Positions 9,826 to 16,930 of a stretch of DNA of 64,000 nucleotides are shown piece by piece. A model generated the notes under the pieces. The model had not been told where the DNA came from. It saw only the letters and a list, made by a program, of their open reading frames with translations, and did no database searches. Positions within the stretch are counted from its first letter, which is position 1, and the number at the start of each line of letters is the position of its first letter. Made by a program: the position numbers and the translations under genes. The DNA is taken from positions 463,965 to 527,964 of the forward strand of contig NZ_RAQO01000005.1 in the NCBI RefSeq assembly GCF_003610775.1, read 5' to 3'. The stretch is from Alginatibacterium sediminis (GTDB lineage: Bacteria > Pseudomonadota > Gammaproteobacteria > Enterobacterales > Celerinatantimonadaceae).

Positions 9826-10629
9826 ATGGAAAGTGAAGGTTTAAAGGTTTTCCTTAAATCTGTAGGCGACGCAGTTTACTCGTTAAACACTATATGTGTT
9901 GGGTTAGCCGCGGTGTCAAAAGGCAATGTAGAAAAAGCAGATGATTTAACTATTTCATGGGAAAGTAATGACTATAAGCAATCCGCTATTAGTGCGAGAA
10001 GCTTTGCGGTCAGATCTGCTTTAGTTTTTGTCGAAGAAGCATTGTTAGAATATTTCAAATACATAAGCAATTGCCCAGATCAACCAGCTAAAATTTTATC
10101 AGCAGTTACAACCGATGGCGCAGCTAAAAAAGTAGAAAAGCTTTCTTCACAAGTATCGAACCTAGAACCTTATTGGGCACCTATTGTCGCTTTGCTGGTA
10201 CGATGGAGGAATCAAGTTGTTCATAATAGTAATACATCATTGTCACCAGCATTTCGGAAAATATTAGTTGATAACTCTGCTATTATTAGTCAGCGTCACG
10301 CGGCAATAGATATCTCTCAAACATTATCCAACTTTGATTCCAGAAAAATAACTCTAAAAGATTTTACAACAATGATTGCGGTAACTATTAGGTACGTACG
10401 TCAGTTAGATGCCGAACTATCGCCAAACATAAAATCTACTGAATTCTTACGTAACCAACTAGTAAGTAGAGATTTGGTTTCCGATTATAAAAATGTTATT
10501 GGTGTAAATGGTATTGATAAACAAAAAAAGAAATTTGATAGCTTTATTAAAGCTAATTTCCCATCGTTAATTGGAGCGCAAAGTGACACTCTATTTGAAA
10601 GTAGGTTTGATATATTAGAACACAAATAG
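9826..10629 (+). CDS. HEPN-motif protein of the tRNA cassette (candidate RNase)
   Basis: I do not recognise this 267-residue protein as a named family. Residues 128-133 read R-N-Q-V-V-H inside LVRWRNQVVHN, the Rx4H signature of HEPN ribonucleases, set in a largely helical protein; HEPN toxins often cut tRNA anticodon loops or mRNA. There is no signal peptide or membrane helix. The start is the ATG at 9826, with AAGGA 5-9 nt upstream; upstream TTG codons in the same frame fall within the tRNA. It is followed by an attC site at 10647, so tRNA plus gene travel as one integron cassette. Toxin, defence nuclease or non-catalytic HEPN are all possible. Base use is AT-rich compared with the flanking chromosome. 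Confidence 0.55.
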   Translation: MESEGLKVFLKSVGDAVYSLNTICVGLAAVSKGNVEKADDLTISWESNDYKQSAISARSFAVRSALVFVEEALLEYFKYISNCPDQPAKILSAVTTDGAAKKVEKLSSQVSNLEPYWAPIVALLVRWRNQVVHNSNTSLSPAFRKILVDNSAIISQRHAAIDISQTLSNFDSRKITLKDFTTMIAVTIRYVRQLDAELSPNIKSTEFLRNQLVSRDLVSDYKNVIGVNGIDKQKKKFDSFIKANFPSLIGAQSDTLFESRFDILEHK

Positions 10630-10646
10630 CTTATGAGTCATAGGCA

Positions 10647-10744
10647 GTTAACAAGTTGCTTAAACGGACAAAAAACAGCTGGCTTTTGCTCGTTCCTCGC
10701 TAATTTTAGCCAGCTATTTTATTGCCGCTTAGCAAAGCGTTAAC
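10647..10744 (+). other. attC site 1 (end of tRNA/HEPN cassette)
   Basis: GTTAAC (10647-10652) and GTTAAC (10739-10744) bound a 98-bp imperfect palindrome. The left arm AAGTTGCTTAAACGG pairs with CCGCTTAGCAAAGC on the right, and an inner hairpin AGCTGGC/GCCAGCT is present. This is the fold of a cassette attC; crossover is expected after the G of the right-hand box. Confidence 0.9.
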
Positions 10745-10818
10745 ACCAACTGTTCCATACTTCCGCTAATCCGAAACACCTTTGAATAAGTGACCACCCA
10801 AACGCGTTTCTGTCCAAA
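10739..10818 (+). repeat. 80-bp post-attC repeat, copy 1
   Basis: The sequence after attC site 1 (blocks AATCCGAAACACCTTTG and AAGTGACCACCCAAAC) recurs after attC site 5 at 24641-24720 with roughly 85% identity. A much weaker copy follows the collapsed attC at 13367. Both good copies begin at the GTTAAC crossover box, suggesting a conserved array boundary or a shared cassette head. Confidence 0.7.
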
Positions 10819-11473
10819 AACGGGTTTGGGCGTGCTGATTTGAATACACGGTTTACTGTATTTTATCATGTCAAGCAAATAGCAAAACTCGATTCTGGGT
10901 TCGCCTCAACCACTAAACGCCTATGGATTTTATTGATGATTACCTAGCACCCTATATCGAAAATACTTGGTCTAAAGCTTTGATTTGTCGTCAAAGCATT
11001 TAGTTTGTCTTGATTTGTAATTCAAAAATAATCTATCGTACATATTAACGATATAGCAGACATGCGAAAGCATGACATCGCGTAACCAGAAATGGTCGAG
11101 GCAGTGTCCGGTAATAACGTTCTGATTGAGTACATAACTCACGAAGCGCCCTTGATGGCGCTTTTGTTATTTCTGGGGAGGAAAATTCTCTGTCGATTGT
11201 AAAGAAGCAGTCATTTAATCTAGCTGACAGCGAAGGTCGTGAAAAAGACATTACTCGGAGTCTGGTAAGCTCAGTATATCTCTAAGAGTCGTAATAAGTC
11301 GTTGACAAACTTATATGGATATTAATGTACACAGGCGGCTATATCCCCTCAAAGTGTTAGTCAGGCATTTTTACAATAGAGTATTACAATAATAATAAAC
11401 CCAGCTATTACAATGAGATGCAACTTGGCACCATAAGTGCATTCTAAGTTGAACTATGACTAGGGTGCCAACT
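10819..11473. other. Gene-poor stretch before the PEP-CTERM gene
   Basis: No convincing gene on either strand in about 650 bp. It holds a terminator-like hairpin (11144-11168) and short frames that resemble nothing I know. Together with the repeat at 10739 and the PEP-CTERM gene it probably forms the long leader of the second cassette, which ends at attC site 2. Confidence 0.5.
11144..11168 (+). terminator. Hairpin terminator in the cassette leader
   Basis: AAGCGCC-CTTGAT-GGCGCTT with TTGTTATTT following. It may end read-through transcription from the first cassette. Confidence 0.5.
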
Positions 11474-12100
11474 ATGAAAATTTTACTTTTCCTAACGCTG
11501 ATTTTTAGCTCATCAGTTTACGCAACGATAATAAAATACGACTTTGGTGTTAATAGTTCCTATCAGGGTGAATATTTAATTAAAACAACGCATAATACAG
11601 ATTCCGTGCCTATTATTGGCCGGAACCATAAGACGTATTCCACTAGCGTTGATATCGTTGTTGGCGGCGTAACGGTTCATTCTGGGATTGGTTTTACTTA
11701 TTACGATGCTCAGACTACTGATGATAAGTTCTTGTTTACATTCCGGCAGAGTACTGCTGTGCCTATTATAAACGGATATATATTGAAAAGATTTTATTAT
11801 ATTAGTTATGCCCCAGCTGGAACTTTTTTCGACACAAATGACGGTAGACCAGATAGTATTAATCAAGCTCAATATGATGATTTCAGTATAAGGGAATTTA
11901 CACTAATTGATTATGCTCTACCAAATCAGTCATGTCGAAATAACCAAGCATGTGAGTTTAAAGAGGACACCGACGGGGGCGGCCTCGGAATCACAGTATC
12001 CACACCGCAAGCAGCTTCTGTACCTGAGCCAGTTACACTGGCTTCCTTTTTGTTGGGTTTGATTGCTGTAGCGTCTCGAGCTCGGAAGCTCAACGTTTAG
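11474..12100 (+). CDS. PEP-CTERM exported protein
   Basis: A 208-residue secreted protein: signal peptide MKILLFLTLIFSSSVYA, a beta-rich body of unknown function, and a C-terminal VPEP motif followed by a hydrophobic helix (TLASFLLGLIAVAS) and basic RARK tail. That tripartite end is the PEP-CTERM sorting signal, cut by exosortase in bacteria that make extracellular polysaccharide. Exosortase is not in this window. The start at ATG 11474 is preferred over the upstream ATG at 11456, because it places the signal peptide at the N terminus. It sits in an integron cassette ending at attC site 2. The role may be surface or biofilm related. Confidence 0.75.
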   Translation: MKILLFLTLIFSSSVYATIIKYDFGVNSSYQGEYLIKTTHNTDSVPIIGRNHKTYSTSVDIVVGGVTVHSGIGFTYYDAQTTDDKFLFTFRQSTAVPIINGYILKRFYYISYAPAGTFFDTNDGRPDSINQAQYDDFSIREFTLIDYALPNQSCRNNQACEFKEDTDGGGLGITVSTPQAASVPEPVTLASFLLGLIAVASRARKLNV

Positions 12101-12116
12101 ATTTGAAGTAGACAAC

Positions 12117-12133
12117 GCCCCCTGCTAGGGGGC
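12117..12133 (+). terminator. Hairpin after the PEP-CTERM gene
   Basis: GCCCCC-TGCTA-GGGGGC, 16 bp after the stop codon, followed by only TT before CG. A stable stem with a poor U tract. Confidence 0.55.
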
Positions 12134-12464
12134 TTCGTTACTTAATTGAGAAACGTTCATTGTTTTTTTAGCGGTGATTTTAGATGAAATTTGATGAAGT
12201 TTCGTCAATTAAGAAAAAAGTTTCTAGAACCCAACTTCGTAAATTTTCAATCTGTCCAAGTTTTATTTTATGTATCAAAGAGCCATTGCGACCGATCTGA
12301 ATTTGTCCACTTTCAATTGCGATCGGAACGCGCATAAAAAATGATATGATGAAGTTCATGGCATTAAATGGGCATACCAGTTCGCCGATCAAAAAGGAAA
12401 TTTTGATCGTTCATGTCATCTATTAGCTGGGTGCTTAGATAAGTATGCGCATTAAACTAGCATC
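12134..12464. other. Gap between terminator and attC site 2, no clear gene
   Basis: About 330 bp of AT-rich sequence. Short frames exist on both strands (a 38-residue one from ATG 12184, plus; a 70-residue one, minus) but show no family resemblance or good ribosome site. I see nothing I can support. Confidence 0.4.
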
Positions 12465-12560
12465 ATGTAACAAGCGCAGGCAATCGGACAGTCAAAACTG
12501 TCACGCCTTTTGTACCAAAAGCTGCGCCATTTTCGCCTGCCGTTGCTGCGGGCGTTATAT
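12465..12560 (+). other. attC site 2
   Basis: ATGTAAC (12465-12471) and GTTATAT (12554-12560) bound a 96-bp imperfect palindrome. Left arm AAGCGCAGGCAATCGG pairs with CCGTTGCTGCGGGC on the right; an inner hairpin ACAGT/ACTGT is present. It ends the PEP-CTERM cassette. Confidence 0.85.
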
Positions 12561-12582
12561 TTCATTAAATATCGAGGGAACG

Positions 12583-13352
12583 ATGCAAGATAAAAGAGTC
12601 AAAGACGCATATAGCTCTTACTTTAAATTTAATAATGAGCGAACTCTTTCAACAGATTTAGAAAGTGAACTTTTTTCAGTTGAGGCTGAAGCTTGCTCGG
12701 CTTTTGTAGACAGAACACGGAAGTATGATAATCAGATAATTATCCATGATGTTTGTAATACAGGAAACTTAGAGAGTCACCTGAAATTGTATAAACATGG
12801 TTTTTCACCTGAGGTTTCTATCGAACCACAGGCGGTAACCAATAGACTGAAAACTTGGTTATCAAACAGTGGATTTGTGCCAGATTATAGCATGAGTTTC
12901 TCGAATTAACGGCGTTGGACTACGTAGCTCTCTCCGACGCATCAGAACAAGTGAAAGTTGAACGATGGTCACATGATAATGTCGATGAATTCTTGGCTCT
13001 ACTCAAAACGTCAGGATTGGAGTGTTCGGACGAAATCTGGGAGAAGAAGCGCTCACTTTATTGTACAAATACTTTTCGTAGCTATGTTGCAAAAATAAAT
13101 GGCAAGCCATGTGCTTGGGCCACGAGTTTTATCGAGAGTGAATGCGTAATATTAGCTAATGCATATACACAAGAGCGTTATCGTTCGAAGGGGTGTCAAA
13201 CTGCCTTGCTGAGAGCACGAATTGAAGATGCAATATCCTTAGGCATCAAGCTAATTTTGACTTATGTAATGCCAAATAGCACCAGTAGCAAGAATTGCAA
13301 ATCAGTAGGCTTTAGTAGTGTTGGTGTGCGAAGTGTGTGGTGCAAAGAATAG
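12583..13352 (+). pseudogene. GNAT-family N-acetyltransferase, frameshifted
   Basis: Two consecutive frames encode the halves of one protein. The first (12583-12909, 108 residues) ends VPDYSMSFSN. The second, best read from about 12907 to 13352, continues LELTALDYVALSD and contains the acetyl-CoA-binding GNAT core (ANAYTQERYRSKGCQTALLRA, with R/Q-x-x-G-x-Q), then SKNCKSVGFSSVGVR. They are offset by one base near the TTTCTCG at 12898-12904, consistent with loss of one T. The family is a ~250-residue double-domain acetyltransferase. Start ATG 12583 has GAGGGAA upstream. The second half could still be made from TTG 12915, but would lack the N-terminal domain. Confidence 0.75.
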
Positions 13353-13354
13353 AA

Positions 13355-13373
13355 ATATAACTTGACGTTAACT
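13355..13373 (+). other. Collapsed attC after the GNAT cassette
   Basis: ATATAAC (13355-13361) is separated from GTTAACT (13367-13373) by only 5 bp, where a normal attC has 45-130. Both outer boxes are in the right order and a weak copy of the post-attC repeat follows, so this looks like an attC that lost its hairpin. The following 200 bp to 13575 holds no gene. Confidence 0.5.
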
Positions 13374-13575
13374 CCGATCCAACCGTACTTAATCTAATCC
13401 GAGCCGCCTGTTTTTGATCTAACAACGTAACTCGTTTATGTCCAGAAATGAGTTTCTATTTTTAGTGATTCGATAGACAAATTGCAAACGATTGTGTCGG
13501 TAGCAATAGCGTCGGAAGCTCAATTCAGATTAATAGCTTCCTGCACTTAGAATTTGCTTTCAAACTATTACTAAG

Positions 13576-14964
13576 TTACAAAACTCCTACAAATGCTGAT
13601 ATTACTGACTGTTTAAAGTTTCCAAATCTCAGCTCATCAAATACGTCAAATTGCCTACTAGCCCCCCTTTCAGAGAATCCAGTATAACCCCAGGCCAATT
13701 CTTCTATACCCCCCTTTGCTTCATTCAATGTAGGATTTTCAATATCGTAATCTCGCGTAAATCCTAACTCGAATTCGAGCTCAGAGGACTTATTCATTTT
13801 TGCAAACATACAGGACTCAGGAATATCTTGTTCTATTCGTTCTGCAATGTTGATTAAGCTTTCTTCAGCATACGTAAAGAGCCAAGCTTGTTGATTAAAT
13901 GCATCACTCACTCTTAGAATACGCCCTAGTACCTGTCGAAAGTACAGCTCGGTTTTGACACTGCTCATATGACAACAGACTTGTAGACGCGGAATATCTG
14001 TTCCTTCACTTATCATTCCAACACTAACAATCCATTGTGAGCTGTTTTGTCGGTAACGATCAATTTCAACAAGTGGTTCTTCATGCCGATAAGTTACGAT
14101 CGAGACTGTCTGCGAGTACTTTTCAGACAAAACGCTTTTTATGGTTTGAGCATGCTGAACAGACGAAGCAACCACCAATCCTCCAGCTTTTGGGGATTGC
14201 ATGCGTACCTCAGATAGCTTTTGACACGCTAGCCCAAGCAAGTATTCCATGGCTTCTTGATTGTGAATAACACTTTTATAGGAAGTTTTGCTTAGTTTAA
14301 TAAGATCTAGTATTGATGAAAAGGATTGGTTTCTATCATTGTCGTTTATAGACAAATGCTCGTTGTCGACCAAAACAATGTTGGGTGCTCTGCAAACTTT
14401 ATCTTTAATGGCCTGCGTTAATGTGTACTGGTAATCAACAAGTAATTGCCCATCCGGGGAACTATATTCGCTCATGACAATTGGTAAAGCGTCTGAGCGC
14501 CAGGGTGTTCCAGACATAGCCAACGTATACGTAGCTAGCCCTTGGATCTTAGTGAGTACTTGCTGCCCCCAAACATTAGCTCTTTCATTTTCAGAACCAG
14601 AACAGTGATGTATTTCATCAAACACTACAAATACACGATACTTGCTTAATGTTTGCCAAAATTCATCGTTAAGAAATTGTATAGACTGATATGTCAGTGA
14701 CTGACCAATAGAACCTAAGCCTCCATTGAATGTACAATTCAGTGTTTGTGAAAAGGTTTTTTTTATCCCAGCGGATATCGTTAAGGAGGGCGAAAAACAC
14801 AGGACAAGGTCAACCATATCTTGATGAAGCAGGTTTGACGCTACGACTGCCGCTAATACTGTTTTTCCTGCGCCAGGTGTCGCTTGGCAAAAATAGTGAT
14901 ATTGGTTAGATTGAAACTTCTTTAGTGCGTGCTCAGAACACTCTTTCTGCCACGTTCTTAACAT
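13576..14964 (-). CDS. DEAD/DEAH-type superfamily 2 helicase
   Basis: A 462-residue SF2 helicase of the restriction/phage type. Motif I ATPGAGKT is at residues 28-35, motif II DEIHH at 116-120, motif III SGTPWR at 151-156, and motif VI RQVLGRILR near 345. The two RecA-like lobes are nearly all of the protein; no nuclease or methylase domain is fused. The gene overlaps the end of the upstream 174-residue winged-helix protein by 7 bp, so both are one operon. A divergent XRE regulator and twin operators control the pair. The context suggests a defence or replication-interference module; the activity is inferred only from motifs. Confidence 0.8.
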   Translation of the reverse strand: MLRTWQKECSEHALKKFQSNQYHYFCQATPGAGKTVLAAVVASNLLHQDMVDLVLCFSPSLTISAGIKKTFSQTLNCTFNGGLGSIGQSLTYQSIQFLNDEFWQTLSKYRVFVVFDEIHHCSGSENERANVWGQQVLTKIQGLATYTLAMSGTPWRSDALPIVMSEYSSPDGQLLVDYQYTLTQAIKDKVCRAPNIVLVDNEHLSINDNDRNQSFSSILDLIKLSKTSYKSVIHNQEAMEYLLGLACQKLSEVRMQSPKAGGLVVASSVQHAQTIKSVLSEKYSQTVSIVTYRHEEPLVEIDRYRQNSSQWIVSVGMISEGTDIPRLQVCCHMSSVKTELYFRQVLGRILRVSDAFNQQAWLFTYAEESLINIAERIEQDIPESCMFAKMNKSSELEFELGFTRDYDIENPTLNEAKGGIEELAWGYTGFSERGASRQFDVFDELRFGNFKQSVISAFVGVL

Positions 14965-15482
14965 TTTTGTATATCCTCTTTGAGCATTTCGAGAACATTT
15001 GTTAGCACGTTTATTTTTCCTAAGAGCTGCGCTGACTGCGCTCTAGATTGTTTCATCAACGGGAATAGTTTTGACTTTATGCTAGGAAAACGATTCATAA
15101 GAGTTTTATATTCCTCAATCTCCCCTACGCTAATTTCCAATTCTCCTTGGTATTTGCTGCGTTCTTGACTCAACGTCTTAAAGGTTGACTTAAAATCTGT
15201 ACTTTCAATACTTGCCAATGGCTTGCCTAGGTTTAGTGTGTTCGTAAAAATTTCAGTCTTAAAATAGCGTTTTTGTTGACCAGTGCCCTCGCAACGTAAC
15301 CAGCTCTTTTTCTCATATCGCAGTATTTGCCGATAAATTTGTTTACGAGCGTCATGTAAATCGGAGCTAATTCCGTCTTTAGATAAACAGGCATTCCTAG
15401 CTTCCACAACGGTGAAACCATCCATTCCTTTTGCTATCAACAACTTGTGCATAACTACACTGATTTTCTTCGAACGCTTCAT
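14958..15482 (-). CDS. Winged-helix/coiled-coil partner of the SF2 helicase
   Basis: A 174-residue protein I cannot assign to a family. Residues ~5-75 look like a winged helix (KISVVMHKLLIAKGMDGFTV, later YEKKSWLRCEGTGQQKRYFK with a wing-like GTGQQKRY). Residues ~90-170 are predicted helical, with spaced Leu/Ile typical of a coiled coil. It overlaps the helicase start by 7 bp, indicating translational coupling. Its start codon ATG 15482 lies 22 bp from the nearer operator. It may be a DNA-binding loader or specificity subunit for the helicase. Confidence 0.6.
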   Translation of the reverse strand: MKRSKKISVVMHKLLIAKGMDGFTVVEARNACLSKDGISSDLHDARKQIYRQILRYEKKSWLRCEGTGQQKRYFKTEIFTNTLNLGKPLASIESTDFKSTFKTLSQERSKYQGELEISVGEIEEYKTLMNRFPSIKSKLFPLMKQSRAQSAQLLGKINVLTNVLEMLKEDIQKC

Positions 15483-15503
15483 CTACGGCTCATACAAAAC
15501 AAA

Positions 15504-15524
15504 ATACTTAGGATTGCTAAGTAT
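15504..15524. promoter_or_regulatory. Operator 1 in the helicase/XRE divergent promoter
   Basis: ATACTTAG-GATTG-CTAAGTAT: 8-bp perfect arms around 5 bp. The same ACTTAG-N5-CTAAGT core recurs 34 bp away, as expected for a dimeric XRE repressor. Confidence 0.8.
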
Positions 15525-15538
15525 ACAGAAATAGGTAA

Positions 15539-15557
15539 AACTTAGACAATCTAAGTT
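15539..15557. promoter_or_regulatory. Operator 2 in the helicase/XRE divergent promoter
   Basis: AACTTAG-ACAAT-CTAAGTT: 7-bp perfect arms. Centre-to-centre distance to operator 1 is 34 bp (about three helical turns). It lies 27 bp before the XRE start codon, so it probably also autoregulates that gene. Confidence 0.8.
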
Positions 15558-15583
15558 ACCTGAGAAAAACCGATGAAACTTCA

Positions 15584-15904
15584 GTGGTCGATAACCCAAT
15601 CCCAATTAGGCTCAAGCAAGCACGTAAGGTATCTGGCATTACCCAAAAGAATTTGGGGGTAATGATAGGTATGGATGAAAATTCTGCTAGCGGAAGAATG
15701 AACCATTATGAAAAAGGGCGCCATATGCCTGATATTAGCACCCTGAAGAAAATGGCCGACGCTTTAGGGGTACCATTAAACTATTTTTTTTGTGAAGACG
15801 ATTCATCTGCTGAGTTGGCTTGTTTAATCTCGAAGCTTGGTGATGAGGGACGAAAAAAGCTTATCGACCAAATTTTGAGGACTAAGTCCGAGGATGATAA
15901 TTAG
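15584..15904 (+). CDS. XRE-family repressor
   Basis: A 106-residue regulator with a classical helix-turn-helix (residues ~6-62: IRLKQARKVSGITQKNLGVM, then DISTLKKMADALGVPLNYFF). A short acidic and lysine-rich tail follows, without a peptidase or cupin domain. It is divergent from the helicase operon across 101 bp holding two identical-core palindromes, which are its likely operators. Start is GTG at 15584; the nearby ATG at 15573 is out of frame. Probable role: keeps the helicase pair silent until needed. Confidence 0.85.
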   Translation: MVDNPIPIRLKQARKVSGITQKNLGVMIGMDENSASGRMNHYEKGRHMPDISTLKKMADALGVPLNYFFCEDDSSAELACLISKLGDEGRKKLIDQILRTKSEDDN

Positions 15905-16107
15905 ATCTTATAGTTTCAGAATTTAATACCATGCACCATAAGCTGCGTTAGATCTATAAGAGAATGCGAGCCTAAGAAAGCTGCCTAGAATTCCATACTC
16001 CTAAAACTGTAGACTTTCGATGAGATCGCAGCATCCCTAAGGTGTAAATTCGACATACTTTAATTTCAAGCTATATTGATAATTACAATATTTAAAAGAG
16101 TTTGATT

Positions 16108-16383
16108 ATGCGAAGGCGTTTAACACGGACTAAACGAGAAACTCAGCTTCTTGAAATAGGGGCTAAACTAGCTGAAAACATCGGCTTGCAAGATGTGAAT
16201 CATCGCAAGATTGCGGTAGCGGCTTCTGTCTGTACAGCAACAATATTTAGCTATTTTGCTTCAGTTGATGTGTTACGTGAACAGCTCGCTCGTGAAATAG
16301 AAGAAAGTCCCGGCCGATACCCTATGGCTAACTTAGAAGTGACTCTTATGATAGCGCGAGGTCTGCTCAAAACTTCCCCCTAA
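16108..16383 (+). CDS. TetR-like HTH-only regulator
   Basis: A 91-residue protein with an AcrR/TetR-type DNA-binding domain (LEIGAKLAENIGLQDVNHRK, then IAVAASVCTATIFSYFASVD). The family norm of ~200 residues includes a ligand-binding domain, which is absent. It may be a small Cro/Ner-like control protein of the mobile element or a truncated regulator. Start at ATG 16108 has AAAGAG 8-13 nt upstream; an in-frame TTG at 16102 is less likely. The flanks (15905-16107 and 16384-16607) hold nothing else I can support. Confidence 0.6.
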   Translation: MRRRLTRTKRETQLLEIGAKLAENIGLQDVNHRKIAVAASVCTATIFSYFASVDVLREQLAREIEESPGRYPMANLEVTLMIARGLLKTSP

Positions 16384-16607
16384 ATTGGTTTAACTATGAA
16401 CGTGTATGGAGCAAATATTTACTTGCTGAGATTGGTTTGACGTTCTAAATGTCAACGTGAGTTTGAAGATGAAACAAAAGGATTGTCGAAAAATTCCACG
16501 ATACTGAAAATCCCATAACTACACGTATAGATGGTTATTTAACTTAATCGGACGACTTGAGCTTAGTGTTTTTGCAGGTATCGAAGTTACTTAAAGAGGA
16601 AGATACG

Positions 16608-16814
16608 ATGACCGAGTATGCTGTTACAGGAGAAGCTCTTTTTACCAAAGCCTGTGAAATATTTGATGGTGATACGCAGCTAGCCCAAGAGCTGTTCAAT
16701 ACGAAAATTCCAGCTCTGGGTAACATTAAACCAAATCAACTTCTCAAAACATCGAGTGAACGTAAATCACTTAGTGAATACCTACACAAGTTAGAACACG
16801 GAGAGTATAGCTAG
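16608..16814 (+). CDS. Second short DUF2384 antitoxin-like protein
   Basis: A 68-residue protein, the same length as the one at 8988-9194 and alignable to it end to end: AxxIFDGDTQLAQELFNTKI, PALGNIKPNQLL and YLHKLEHGEYS match ALxLFGNEEAV, RGLGNKRPIDML and IGRLEHGVFS. It consists only of the Xre/MbcA/ParS toxin-binding module. No toxin gene is adjacent. Start ATG 16608 follows AGAGGAAG at good spacing; an upstream in-frame start at 16557 has no such site. Confidence 0.65.
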   Translation: MTEYAVTGEALFTKACEIFDGDTQLAQELFNTKIPALGNIKPNQLLKTSSERKSLSEYLHKLEHGEYS

Positions 16815-16930
16815 TTCCTTTTTCGCACCTATAGAGAGGTTCGGCTTCACGGACTTTTCTAGAGATTCTTAACCGTGGTTAATTAGGTTGGGTTGTAGTG
16901 GCTAGTTATACTCAGCCACTAGTTTGTTAA

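Noticed and set aside
11045..11251. 68-residue minus-strand frame in the cassette leader
   Set aside because: It runs through a terminator hairpin and shows no recognisable protein features.
12180..12392. 70-residue minus-strand frame
   Set aside because: Low-complexity hydrophobic sequence in an AT-rich gap; no ribosome site or known motif.
13576..15482. Restriction-modification system
   Set aside because: The helicase looks like a type I/III motor, but there is no methylase, specificity subunit or nuclease motif next to it.
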